A stretch of 44,108 bases of DNA, from the NCBI GenBank assembly GCA_017624905.1, contig JAGAMD010000017.1:1-44108 (forward strand), written 5' to 3'. The notes under the pieces are model-generated. The model had not been told where the DNA came from and made no database searches. It saw nothing but the letters and a program-made list of their open reading frames with translations. Each line of letters opens with the position of its first letter. Position 1 is the first letter of the stretch. The position numbers and the translations under genes are program-made. The DNA comes from Clostridia bacterium (GTDB lineage: Bacteria > Bacillota > Clostridia > Oscillospirales > CAG-272). Shown piece after piece: positions 9,132 through 16,604 of this stretch.

Positions 9132-10529
9132 TTATATTATTTCACCGAACAGATTGAATGTATCTGCACGTGTGATTTTAACGTTTGTAAATGTGCCTGT
9201 TAGGTCTTTTTTGCTTTCAAAGTGAACTATTTTGTTGCCTTGAGTACGTGAGGTGTACATATTATCGTCATTTTTGCTTTTTCCATCAACCAAAACACGA
9301 ACAACCTTTCCAATCAAAGCTTCATTTATTTCCTTGGAAATATCGTTTTGAACCTGACAAAATCTTTCGTATCTTTGATGCTGAATTTCACTAGGGATTT
9401 GGTTTTCCATAGTGGCAGCAGGTGTTCCCTTTCTCGGAGAATAGATAAAGCTAAATACAGAGTCATATTTAACCTTTTTTATAACCTCTATTGTCCTTTC
9501 AAAGTCCTCGTCGCTCTCGCCCGGGAAACCAACAATAATATCTGTTGTTAATGTTATATTTTCATTTTCCTTGCGTAGCTCCTTGATAATCCCAAGATAT
9601 TTTTCTAAATCGTAATGTCTATTCATACGCTTTAAAATTACGTCTGAGCCACTTTGAAGTGGTAAATGAAAATGCCCGTTTGTGCGAGGAGATTTTTTTA
9701 TTTCGTTAATCATCTCAATTGATGCATCACGTGGGTGTGAAGTCATTAAATGAATCCAAAAATCGCCCTCTATTTTAGCTATTTGAGAAAGCAAGTCAGC
9801 TATGCTTGTCTTACTTTCTAAGTCCTTGCCATAAGAGTTTACATTTTGCCCAAGCAATGTAATGTCCTTGTAGCCACGAGAAACTAAATCCTTAACCTCG
9901 GCTAGAATGTCCTCCATTTTACGACTTCTTTCTCTACCTCTTACATAAGGAACAATACAGTATGTACAGAAGTTATTACAGCCATACATAATGCTGACCC
10001 AAGCACGAAAATTGCTAGCCCTTAGCGGTTCAATTCCTTCAGCAATTAGTGGCTTTTCAGAATCGAGATTGAAGCTACGCTTACCATTATTTAAAGCATT
10101 ATATACAAGCTCCGGCAGTCGGTGCAAATCTCCCGTACCAAAGGTGAAATCGACATAATGATAGGAATGCTTTAGATGGTTCATCCTATGCTCTTGTGCA
10201 CTCATACAGCCACAAACACCGATTATAATGTCAGGGTTTTGCACTTTATAATGCTTAAATCTACCGATTATTGAAAGTGCTCTTTTTTCTGCATGTTCAC
10301 GGATTGCACAGGTGTTGACAAGTAAAATGTCAGCTTCCTTCTCATTTTCTGTCATTGTATAGCCCATTTTACAAAGCATGCCGGCTAACTTTTCGCTATC
10401 AGCCTCGTTCTGTTGACAACCGAGCGTATAAACGAAGGCACGTTTGCTTTTGCCACCTATAAGGAGATTGATTTTTGCTATGTATTCATTTTGCTTTTGC
10501 ATTTCTTCTGCACAAACAAAGCTACTCAT
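9132..10529 (-). CDS. miaB: tRNA-2-methylthio-N6-dimethylallyladenosine synthase MiaB
   Basis: MiaB is a radical-SAM enzyme that adds a methylthio group to i6A37 in tRNAs reading UNN codons. The 465-residue protein has the N-terminal UPF0004 domain with Cys38, Cys74 and Cys108, which should hold the auxiliary [4Fe-4S] cluster. The radical-SAM CX3CX2C motif is Cys184, Cys188, Cys191 (GCNNFCTYCIVPYVRGRERS). A TRAM domain follows at about 395-460. The length and the CIVPYVRG sequence favour MiaB over MtaB or RimO. The ATG at 10529 has TAAGGAGG six bases ahead, and a sigma-A promoter lies at 10561-10589. It is the first gene of the mismatch repair run. Confidence 0.96.
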   Translation of the reverse strand: MSSFVCAEEMQKQNEYIAKINLLIGGKSKRAFVYTLGCQQNEADSEKLAGMLCKMGYTMTENEKEADILLVNTCAIREHAEKRALSIIGRFKHYKVQNPDIIIGVCGCMSAQEHRMNHLKHSYHYVDFTFGTGDLHRLPELVYNALNNGKRSFNLDSEKPLIAEGIEPLRASNFRAWVSIMYGCNNFCTYCIVPYVRGRERSRKMEDILAEVKDLVSRGYKDITLLGQNVNSYGKDLESKTSIADLLSQIAKIEGDFWIHLMTSHPRDASIEMINEIKKSPRTNGHFHLPLQSGSDVILKRMNRHYDLEKYLGIIKELRKENENITLTTDIIVGFPGESDEDFERTIEVIKKVKYDSVFSFIYSPRKGTPAATMENQIPSEIQHQRYERFCQVQNDISKEINEALIGKVVRVLVDGKSKNDDNMYTSRTQGNKIVHFESKKDLTGTFTNVKITRADTFNLFGEII

Positions 10530-10560
10530 ATAATCCTCCTTAAATAAATGCGTACATTAT

Positions 10561-10589
10561 ATTTTAGCATATAATATAAAAATATTCAA
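10561..10589 (-). promoter_or_regulatory. Sigma-A promoter of the miaB-mutS-mutL-tgt operon
   Basis: On the minus strand TTGAAT (10584-10589) and TAAAAT (10561-10566) are separated by 17 bases, and the RBS of miaB lies about 25 bases further on. This is the only good promoter seen before the PDA terminator at 1968. Confidence 0.7.
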
Positions 10590-10650
10590 GAAGTAACGTG
10601 CATAATTTATATAAATTATTTTAAGCCGCTCTATATTCCGTGTTTCTCGC

Positions 10651-10681
10651 ACAAAAAAACACCAAGCCGATGACTTGGTGT
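10651..10681 (-). terminator. Hairpin with T-run (minus strand), end of the putative RNA next to tRNA-Leu
   Basis: The stem ACACCAAG (10659-10666) pairs with CTTGGTGT (10674-10681) around a 7-base loop. On the minus strand seven T follow (10652-10658). This is a good intrinsic terminator for leftward transcription coming from the tRNA-Leu side. Confidence 0.8.
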
Positions 10682-10820
10682 AAGTGTTAAACCGTAGAAG
10701 CGGGAAGGCTCACAAGTGAGCTATTTCCGCCAAGTATACGCTTACAAGCAGACTTCTCCCTTGGCAGAAATGCGAACCCAATTTGTGCAAGCACAAAGAC
10801 GTGTCTTTGCGCTTGTCGCA
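10659..10820 (-). ncRNA. Candidate structured RNA between tRNA-Leu and miaB (strand uncertain)
   Basis: About 160 bases without a credible gene contain several strong hairpins. On the minus strand there is an 18-bp hairpin built on CAAGCGCAAAGA/TCTTTGTGCTTG flanked by GTGC/GCAC (10783-10820), then ATTTCTGCCAAG paired with CTTGGCGGAAAT (10728-10776 overall), then GCTCAC/GTGAGC, and a terminator at 10651-10681. G-U wobbles in the first two stems favour the minus strand. However, the stems GCGGGAA/TTTCCGC and TGTAAGTGT/ACGCTTACA pair better as plus-strand RNA, and the inverted repeat at 10821-10860 would terminate plus-strand transcription too. I see no T-box, SAM, TPP, SRP, RNase P or tmRNA signature. 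A 6S-like RNA is possible but unproven. No separate promoter was found; it may be processed from tRNA readthrough. Confidence 0.35.
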
Positions 10821-10857
10821 CCATAAAAAAAGCAAGCACCGATGTGCTTGCTTTTTA
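10821..10857. terminator. Terminator after tRNA-Leu (works on either strand)
   Basis: AGCAAGCAC (10831-10839) pairs with GTGCTTGCT (10844-10852) around a 4-base loop, with A and T runs on both sides. The symmetry reaches ccataaaaa/tttttatgg. On the minus strand it follows the CCA end of the tRNA directly. Confidence 0.85.
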
Positions 10858-10941
<84 letters not shown>

Positions 10942-10972
10942 ATATTACGGCTCCTTCGAACCTTGCCAACAT

Positions 10973-11001
10973 ATTATACTAAAACATTTTTAGTTTGTCA
11001 A
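10973..11001 (-). promoter_or_regulatory. Sigma-A promoter of tRNA-Leu(GAG)
   Basis: On the minus strand a consensus TTGACA (10996-11001) and a consensus TATAAT (10973-10978) are 17 bases apart, about 30 bases before the tRNA 5' end. Confidence 0.92.
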
Positions 11002-11031
11002 TACCTTTTTTTAATTTTTTCAAAAAACTTT

Positions 11032-11068
11032 AAAATGAAAAAGGGATGCAATAGCTATCTGCATCCCT
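11032..11068 (-). terminator. Terminator of the coaE-to-topoisomerase gene run
   Basis: AGGGATGCA and TGCATCCCT form a 9-bp stem with a 9-base loop. On the minus strand a run TTTTTCATTTT follows. It lies 26 bases past the stop of the small membrane peptide gene. Confidence 0.88.
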
Positions 11069-11094
11069 ATTCTCTTTTAAGTATGGATTTTCTT

Positions 11095-11208
11095 TTATGC
11101 TTGTGGTGTGCAGCCTTGAACTACTCCTGCTACGATAAGTGCAATAGCACTACCCAGCATTAACACACCCAAAACTCCGCATAAAATTCTTACTAGTGTT
11201 TTATTCAT
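11095..11208 (-). CDS. 37-residue predicted single-span membrane peptide
   Basis: A short open frame reads MNKTLVRILCGVLGVLMLG, then SAIALIVAGVVQGCTPQA. One hydrophobic segment spans about residues 7-31, with positive residues (Lys3, Arg7) at the N-terminus, so an N-in orientation is expected. It has a proper AGGAG site seven bases before the ATG, starts 11 bases after the stop of the topoisomerase gene, and is followed by the operon terminator. These features argue that it is really translated. Cys10 and Cys33 are present, but there is no clear lipobox. I do not recognise a family and propose no function. Confidence 0.6.
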   Translation of the reverse strand: MNKTLVRILCGVLGVLMLGSAIALIVAGVVQGCTPQA

Positions 11209-11219
11209 TTCTATGCTCC

Positions 11220-13463
11220 TTAAATATCTATTTTCATTTGTGGATCTTTAGCTTTTTTCTTAGAAATAAGCACACCTGTGGCTGGAATTTTAATTTTTCT
11301 GTAATTTTCCTTAGCCTCAGGATATTTCTTTTCGTAATCGGTTAACACCTTTTTGATTTTTTGGTTTTTCTTCAAATTCATCGCAAAAACAACTGTACCG
11401 ATAGAGGTTCTTGTTGTTTTAATTGGAATTAACGATGGTCGAATTAAAATTGCTTTGTTTTCTGAGTTTATCATCATAATATATTCATCGTTGGTTTCAT
11501 ATACGATTTTAACAATCTTAGATGAGTCAGAAAATGCCTTCTTGAGCTTTTTTCTTGAGCCCTGTGTTTGATATTGGCTCATTGGGACTCTCACTGCCTT
11601 ACCATTTTCATAGAAGAAAATCACTCTTTGCTCTTCACTATATGATGGGTTGATTTTCATAAACGCAACCTTTTCATCATTGTCAAAGTTTAGGTGCTTT
11701 GGTACATAAACGCCCATTTCAGACGCTTTACAAAGCTCAAAATCTGACATCTTTGCGAAGTAAAGCTGAGCTTTATCTGTAAAGAAGATTACCTCGTCCT
11801 TGTTTCTTATTTCTGCCTCATAAACAATCTCGTCATCTTCCTTAATCTTTTGCTCCGAGTTGCCACGTAGCGATTGCTGTGTTATCTTCTTTAGATATCC
11901 GTCCTTTGTAAAGAATAGGTGTGCTGAGTAATCCTCAATCATCATTTCCTTACTGAACACCTTAATATCGTCAGATGCCATAACCTCAGTTTTTCTCGGC
12001 TTACCGTATTTCTTCTTGATATCATTCAGCTGCTTAATCATAAATGACTTCATTTTAATTTCGTCATCTAAAAGTGCTTTTATGTCAGCAATTTCCTTTT
12101 CAAGCTGGTCGATATCTTGCAGACGGTTCATAATATATTCTCTGTTCAAATGGCGGAGCTTGATGTCAGCAATATACTCTGCTTGATCCTTATCAACATC
12201 AAAGCCCTTCATAAGGTTTGGCACAACCTCGTCGTCCTTTTCGGTCTCACGAACAATTTTTACCGCCTTGTCAATATCAAGCAAGATTTTACCAAGACCT
12301 AACAGCAAGTGTAATTTTCTTGATTTTTTATCAAGGTCAAAAATAAACTCTCGTCTTAAACAATTTTGTCTAAATTTAATCCACTCAACTAAAATGTCCT
12401 TAACGCCAAGCTGCTTTGGTGAGCCATCTATGAGGACATTGAAGTTACAAGCAAAGCTATCCTCAAGCGGAGTGAATTTGTATAGCTTTTGCATTAACTG
12501 TTCCGGGTCTGTGCCCTTTCTTAAGTCGATAGCAAGCTTGAAGCCCTTTAAGTCGATTTCATCACGGAAGTCAACAACCTCTTTAAGCTTTCCTGCCTTG
12601 AATAGATCTGTAATTTCCTTAATAATTGCCTCTATCGAGGTTGAATATGGAATTTCTATAATTTCGATGCAGTTTGCTTCTTCATCATACTTGTATTTAG
12701 CACGTAGCTTGATTGGTCCTTTACCTGTTTCATAGACCTTTTTCATTTGCTCTCTATCGTAAACTACATAACCGCCACCCGGAAAGTCCGGAGCTTTTAC
12801 AATATCAAGTATTTTTTCTATGTCAGTACGTGGAGCACGTAAAATTGCAATAGTTGCATCACAAATTTCTGCTAGGTTAAATGAACAAATTGAGGAAGCA
12901 AGACCAACGGCAATGCCTAAGTTAGGAGAAACTAGGATATTGGGGAAGGTTGTTGGAAGTAGTCTTGGCTCTTTTGTTGTGCTATCGTAGTTGTCAACCA
13001 TATCAACAGCGTTTTTGTCAATGCCGGAGAAAATTTCTGTACAGAAGGTATCTAGCTTTGCCTCAGTGTATCTTGATGCGGCAAATGCCATATCTCTGCT
13101 GTATTGCTTACCAAACGAGCCCTTTGAGTCAACAAAAGGATGAAGCAAGGATTCGTTACCTCTGGTTAGACGTACCATCGTTTCATAAATAGATGCGTCG
13201 CCGTGTGGGTTTAGCTTCATTGTTTCACCAACGATGTTAGCACTTTTTGTACGATGACCGTGCATAAGCCCCATCTTGTACATTGTATATAAGAGCTTTC
13301 TGTGTGATGGCTTAAAGCCGTCAATTTCGGGAATAGCACGTGATACCATAACGCTAACTGCGTATGGCATATAGTTTGTCTCAATTGTTTCAGTAATAGG
13401 TTGAAGGATTGGTTCGCTTTCAACATATACTGTTTTTTCCTGTTTTTTCTTTATCTTAGCCAT
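11220..13463 (-). CDS. Type IIA topoisomerase subunit A, ParC-like (quinolone-site Ser replaced by Ala)
   Basis: The product is a DNA-cutting subunit of a gyrase/topoisomerase IV-type enzyme, 747 residues from the ATG at 13463. That start has GGGAGG six bases ahead; a longer frame from 13490 lies inside the upstream gene. The winged-helix/tower part has FKPSHRKLLYTMY and the catalytic tyrosine Tyr132 in AASRYTEAKL. In the quinolone-binding helix, HGDASIYET carries Ala90 where GyrA has Ser83, and Glu94 where it has Asp87. The C-terminal beta-pinwheel lacks a clear GyrA-box (QRRGGKG), which favours a ParC-like role in decatenation. No subunit B gene is nearby, although parE often adjoins parC. 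It overlaps the upstream Sua5 gene by 8 bases. Confidence 0.85.
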   Translation of the reverse strand: MAKIKKKQEKTVYVESEPILQPITETIETNYMPYAVSVMVSRAIPEIDGFKPSHRKLLYTMYKMGLMHGHRTKSANIVGETMKLNPHGDASIYETMVRLTRGNESLLHPFVDSKGSFGKQYSRDMAFAASRYTEAKLDTFCTEIFSGIDKNAVDMVDNYDSTTKEPRLLPTTFPNILVSPNLGIAVGLASSICSFNLAEICDATIAILRAPRTDIEKILDIVKAPDFPGGGYVVYDREQMKKVYETGKGPIKLRAKYKYDEEANCIEIIEIPYSTSIEAIIKEITDLFKAGKLKEVVDFRDEIDLKGFKLAIDLRKGTDPEQLMQKLYKFTPLEDSFACNFNVLIDGSPKQLGVKDILVEWIKFRQNCLRREFIFDLDKKSRKLHLLLGLGKILLDIDKAVKIVRETEKDDEVVPNLMKGFDVDKDQAEYIADIKLRHLNREYIMNRLQDIDQLEKEIADIKALLDDEIKMKSFMIKQLNDIKKKYGKPRKTEVMASDDIKVFSKEMMIEDYSAHLFFTKDGYLKKITQQSLRGNSEQKIKEDDEIVYEAEIRNKDEVIFFTDKAQLYFAKMSDFELCKASEMGVYVPKHLNFDNDEKVAFMKINPSYSEEQRVIFFYENGKAVRVPMSQYQTQGSRKKLKKAFSDSSKIVKIVYETNDEYIMMINSENKAILIRPSLIPIKTTRTSIGTVVFAMNLKKNQKIKKVLTDYEKKYPEAKENYRKIKIPATGVLISKKKAKDPQMKIDI

Positions 13464-14514
13464 TTGTTCCTCCCTTGTGTTGTTCCTCACTTGTTAATAC
13501 TCTGTGCGCACATGCGCGAATCATTCTGTTGTATATCGCTAACGACTCACCATCATCCTTTGGTAAGTGAGCATAGACGGTATCAACTCCTAAATCATCT
13601 GCGCTACGCAAAAGATTGAACAAATTTTTTGTTTGCTTTTTAATGTCCTTTTCTTTTCCAACGGGCAATAAATTTTTGTTTTCCAAAAGATTTATTTCCT
13701 CGTCATAGCACATAACTGCACAATTTTCAAGTCTTTGCATTTTGCTTGTGAACTTTATAAAATCAATAGATTTATCATCAATCAAATACAAGCTGGCATT
13801 TGGTGCATAGTGCTTATATTTCATACCCGGAGAAAGTGCCTGTTCGTCCGCCCTTAATTCCTCCTTTACTGCAGGAGCAATTTGCACATTCTTAGACACG
13901 TGTCCGAGCATTTCTTTAGTTATCGAGCCCGGACGAAGGATTGTAATTACATCATTTTTGATTGTGATTACAGTTGATTCAACACCAAATTCTGAGCTAC
14001 CACCATCAAGTATCATAGGTATTTTGCCATTCAAATCATCATACACGTGCTTAGCACACGTAGGCGATGGCTTACCTGATGCGTTAGCTGATGGGGCTGC
14101 AATAGGAATATTAGATATTTCTATAAGCTTATTTGCTACCTCGTTTTTAGGGCATCTTATAGCCACGGTAGCAAGCCCTGCCGTTACCTCGCTCGGTATT
14201 ATATCCTTTTTAGGTAAAATCACAGTAAGTGGACCCGGCATAAAGGCTTTAGCAAGCTTATAGTATAAATCGCAGGTGTATGCAATATTTTCGGCTTGTT
14301 CAGGGCTTGAGATGTGGACTATAAGTGGGTTATCACTTGGTCTGCCCTTTGCCAAAAATATATTTGAGCAAGACTTGCCATCATAGGCATTTGCACCTAA
14401 GCCGTAGACAGTTTCGGTAGGAAAAGCCACAAGCTCACCACTGTTTAGTAGCTTACTTGCTTCTCTCAAAATATCTAGGCTATCTTTTGTAACCTTGAAA
14501 ATTTTAGTTTCCAT
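13456..14514 (-). CDS. L-threonylcarbamoyladenylate synthase, long Sua5/YwlC type
   Basis: The enzyme makes threonylcarbamoyl-AMP from Thr, bicarbonate and ATP, the first step to t6A37 in ANN-reading tRNAs. The 352-residue length is that of Sua5 proteins with both domains. The YrdC domain (about 1-205) has GELVAFPTETVYGLG, the basic KGRPSDNPL motif and IAAPSANASGKPSPT. A linker around AVKEELRADEQALSPGMKYKHYAP leads to the Sua5 domain (about 235-345). The ATG has GGAGG a few bases ahead. It is 29 bases after prfA, and clustering of prfA with this gene is common in Bacillota (in B. subtilis the order is prfA-prmC…ywlC). The prmC gene is missing here. Confidence 0.93.
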   Translation of the reverse strand: METKIFKVTKDSLDILREASKLLNSGELVAFPTETVYGLGANAYDGKSCSNIFLAKGRPSDNPLIVHISSPEQAENIAYTCDLYYKLAKAFMPGPLTVILPKKDIIPSEVTAGLATVAIRCPKNEVANKLIEISNIPIAAPSANASGKPSPTCAKHVYDDLNGKIPMILDGGSSEFGVESTVITIKNDVITILRPGSITKEMLGHVSKNVQIAPAVKEELRADEQALSPGMKYKHYAPNASLYLIDDKSIDFIKFTSKMQRLENCAVMCYDEEINLLENKNLLPVGKEKDIKKQTKNLFNLLRSADDLGVDTVYAHLPKDDGESLAIYNRMIRACAHRVLTSEEQHKGGTNG

Positions 14515-14543
14515 TTTTCCTCCTCTGTCTATTCTTCACTTGA

Positions 14544-15611
14544 TTAAGCTTGCTCTCCCTTTAATTTTTCTGCTGCATCAGCAGTAGCTAATTTATCAAG
14601 CATTTCACCAATGTCTCCATTTAAAAATGCTTCAAGGGAATATATTGTAAAGCCAATACGGTGGTCGGTAACTCTGCCCTGTGGATAGTTGTAGGTTCTA
14701 ATTCTTTCACTGCGGTCGCCTGTACCAACCTGACTTTTACGCTCTGATGCTATTTTATCATTTTGCTCTTGACACTTTATATCATAGAGCTTAGCACGTA
14801 GAATTTTAAATGCCTTGTCCTTGTTTTTGAACTGGCTTCTTTCGTCCTGACACTCAACAACAATTCCTGTTGGCTTGTGAATTAGACGAATAGCACTTTC
14901 TGTTTTGTTGACGTGCTGTCCACCTGCACCACTGCTCTTACAGGTTTCGACTGTTACATCGCCCATATTGAGTTCAACCTCTACATCCTCTGCCTCCGGG
15001 AGAACTGCAACGGTTGCGGTTGAGGTGTGTATTCTGCCCTGCGTTTCAGTTTCAGGTACTCTTTGCACTCTGTGAACGCCACTTTCAAATTTAAAGCGTG
15101 AATATGCACCCTCACCGGAAATTAAGAAGGTAACCTCCTTAAAGCCACCAAGACCGGTTTCGTTAACGCCTGTAAGCTCTGTTTTGAAGCCGTTTGAGTC
15201 TGCGTACATCGAATACATACGGTAAAGAACAGATGCAAAAAGTGCAGCCTCCTCGCCGCCGGCTCCTGCTCTGATTTCAACAACAACGTTTTTGTCATCA
15301 TTAGGGTCCTTAGGAATGAGCAGAATTTTTAGCTCCTCCTGAATAACGGCAATTCTTTCCTTGCAGTCCTTGTATTCCTCAACTGCTAGGTCGTACATCT
15401 CGCCGCTTTCCTCTTCCATAATGGATTTAGCGCCCTCTAGGTCAGACATTGTCTTTTTATATTCACGATATTTTTCAATAATAGGAGTTAAGCCTTTATA
15501 CTCCTTCATTGCTTTTGTAAATTCAGCTTGATTGCTAGTTGTTTCGGGGTCGGCAAGTGCTGTCTCTATTTCAAGATAGCGCTTTTCTGCCTCGTTTAGC
15601 CTATTAAACAT
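14544..15611 (-). CDS. prfA: Peptide chain release factor 1
   Basis: RF1 ends translation at UAA and UAG. The 355-residue product has the GGQ catalytic motif at 230-232 (SSGAGGQHVNKTESA), which triggers peptide release. The RF1-type stop-reading tripeptide P-x-T is Pro186-Glu187-Thr188 (RVPETETQGRIHTS), whereas RF2 would have SPF. Length and position of both motifs fit RF1 well. The gene starts three bases after the aldolase-VOC gene, with a GGAG-like site rather far from the ATG (about 12 bases), so translation coupling is likely. The RF1/RF2 methylase gene prmC, which usually follows, is absent at this place. Confidence 0.97.
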   Translation of the reverse strand: MFNRLNEAEKRYLEIETALADPETTSNQAEFTKAMKEYKGLTPIIEKYREYKKTMSDLEGAKSIMEEESGEMYDLAVEEYKDCKERIAVIQEELKILLIPKDPNDDKNVVVEIRAGAGGEEAALFASVLYRMYSMYADSNGFKTELTGVNETGLGGFKEVTFLISGEGAYSRFKFESGVHRVQRVPETETQGRIHTSTATVAVLPEAEDVEVELNMGDVTVETCKSSGAGGQHVNKTESAIRLIHKPTGIVVECQDERSQFKNKDKAFKILRAKLYDIKCQEQNDKIASERKSQVGTGDRSERIRTYNYPQGRVTDHRIGFTIYSLEAFLNGDIGEMLDKLATADAAEKLKGEQA

Positions 15612-15614
15612 ATA

Positions 15615-16577
15615 TTATTTCTTCTCCACCAGGTGAATTGCAAAGCCACAAATTTCGTCCTTTAGGTAGATAACCTTTAGCTTGCCCTTTGCATCATATT
15701 TAGCTGTTTCCTCATTGAATTCAATGCCTTGCTTAGCTAGATATGCTTTTGCTCTGTCTGCAAAGTTAGTTTGGATGGCTATATGACCGTTTTTGCCAAG
15801 ATATGGCGAATGCATAAGCTCAAAATCAGCTCCTGCAAATGTAGAGGAGTTGCCCTCCTTATATTCTAGACCAAAGAGTGTGCAAAGTAACTTTGCATTC
15901 TTTGTAGCCTCTTCCTTGTTTTCACAGTTAATACCAACATGTGCAAGCTTGAAGCCGAGCATTTTCATAACTGCGTTCTTTGTTAGACGAGTAATTTCCT
16001 CAAAATTTCCAGCCTCGATAAGTGAGTCCTTAACCATAAAGCTGCCGCCACAAGCAATGATTTTACCAAATGCGAGATAATCAAGCATATTGTCCTCGTT
16101 GATACCACCTGTTGGCATAAACTCAACACCACCATATGGTGCTGACATCGACTTAATCATATTAAGTCCACCTGCTGCCTCAGCCGGGAAGAATTTAACA
16201 GCCTTTAAGCCTAGCTCCATAGCAGCCTCAACCTCGGATGGAGTTGCACAGCCAGGTAGCACAGGAACACCCTTTTCAAGACAATGCTTAACAACTCTTG
16301 GGTTAAATCCGGGGCTAACGATAAACTTAGAGCCAGCCTCAATAGCCTTGTCTGCTTGCTCCGGTGTTAAAACTGTACCTGCACCAACTAGCATATCAGG
16401 CATTTCCTTGGTAATAGCAGCGATTGCATCTGCTGCACATTCTGTACGGAATGTAATCTCTGCACAGTTAAGTCCACCGTTTGCAAGTGCTTTTGCAAGT
16501 GGAATAGCATTTTCAACCTTTGTGATTTTTATAACAGGAACTAATCCAAAATCGTGTAATTCTTTAATGATATCCAT
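15615..16577 (-). CDS. KDPG/KHG aldolase fused to a VOC (glyoxalase-like) domain
   Basis: Residues 1-205 are a class I 2-keto-3-deoxy-6-phosphogluconate aldolase, which splits KDPG to pyruvate and glyceraldehyde 3-phosphate. Visible sites are Glu40 and Arg44 (CAEITFRT), GAGTVL, SPGFNP, the Schiff-base Lys128 (AVKFFPAE) and PTGGI. Residues about 209-320 have the look of a VOC/glyoxalase-like domain: FKLAHVGINCENKEEA, FELMHSPYLGKNGHIAIQ and a final IHLVEKK. Typical KDPG aldolases stop near 210 residues, so the tail is an added domain whose ligand is unknown. I chose ATG 16577 because GGAGG lies five bases ahead; the TTG at 16589 overlaps that site. No gluconate or uronate genes are nearby, so the substrate is uncertain. 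Confidence 0.88.
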   Translation of the reverse strand: MDIIKELHDFGLVPVIKITKVENAIPLAKALANGGLNCAEITFRTECAADAIAAITKEMPDMLVGAGTVLTPEQADKAIEAGSKFIVSPGFNPRVVKHCLEKGVPVLPGCATPSEVEAAMELGLKAVKFFPAEAAGGLNMIKSMSAPYGGVEFMPTGGINEDNMLDYLAFGKIIACGGSFMVKDSLIEAGNFEEITRLTKNAVMKMLGFKLAHVGINCENKEEATKNAKLLCTLFGLEYKEGNSSTFAGADFELMHSPYLGKNGHIAIQTNFADRAKAYLAKQGIEFNEETAKYDAKGKLKVIYLKDEICGFAIHLVEKK

Positions 16578-16604
16578 AATGTCCTCCAAAATGAGTGGAT
16601 TTAA

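Noticed and set aside
12268-12735. 155-codon open frame on the plus strand
   Set aside because: Antisense to the topoisomerase gene; no motif or ribosome site.
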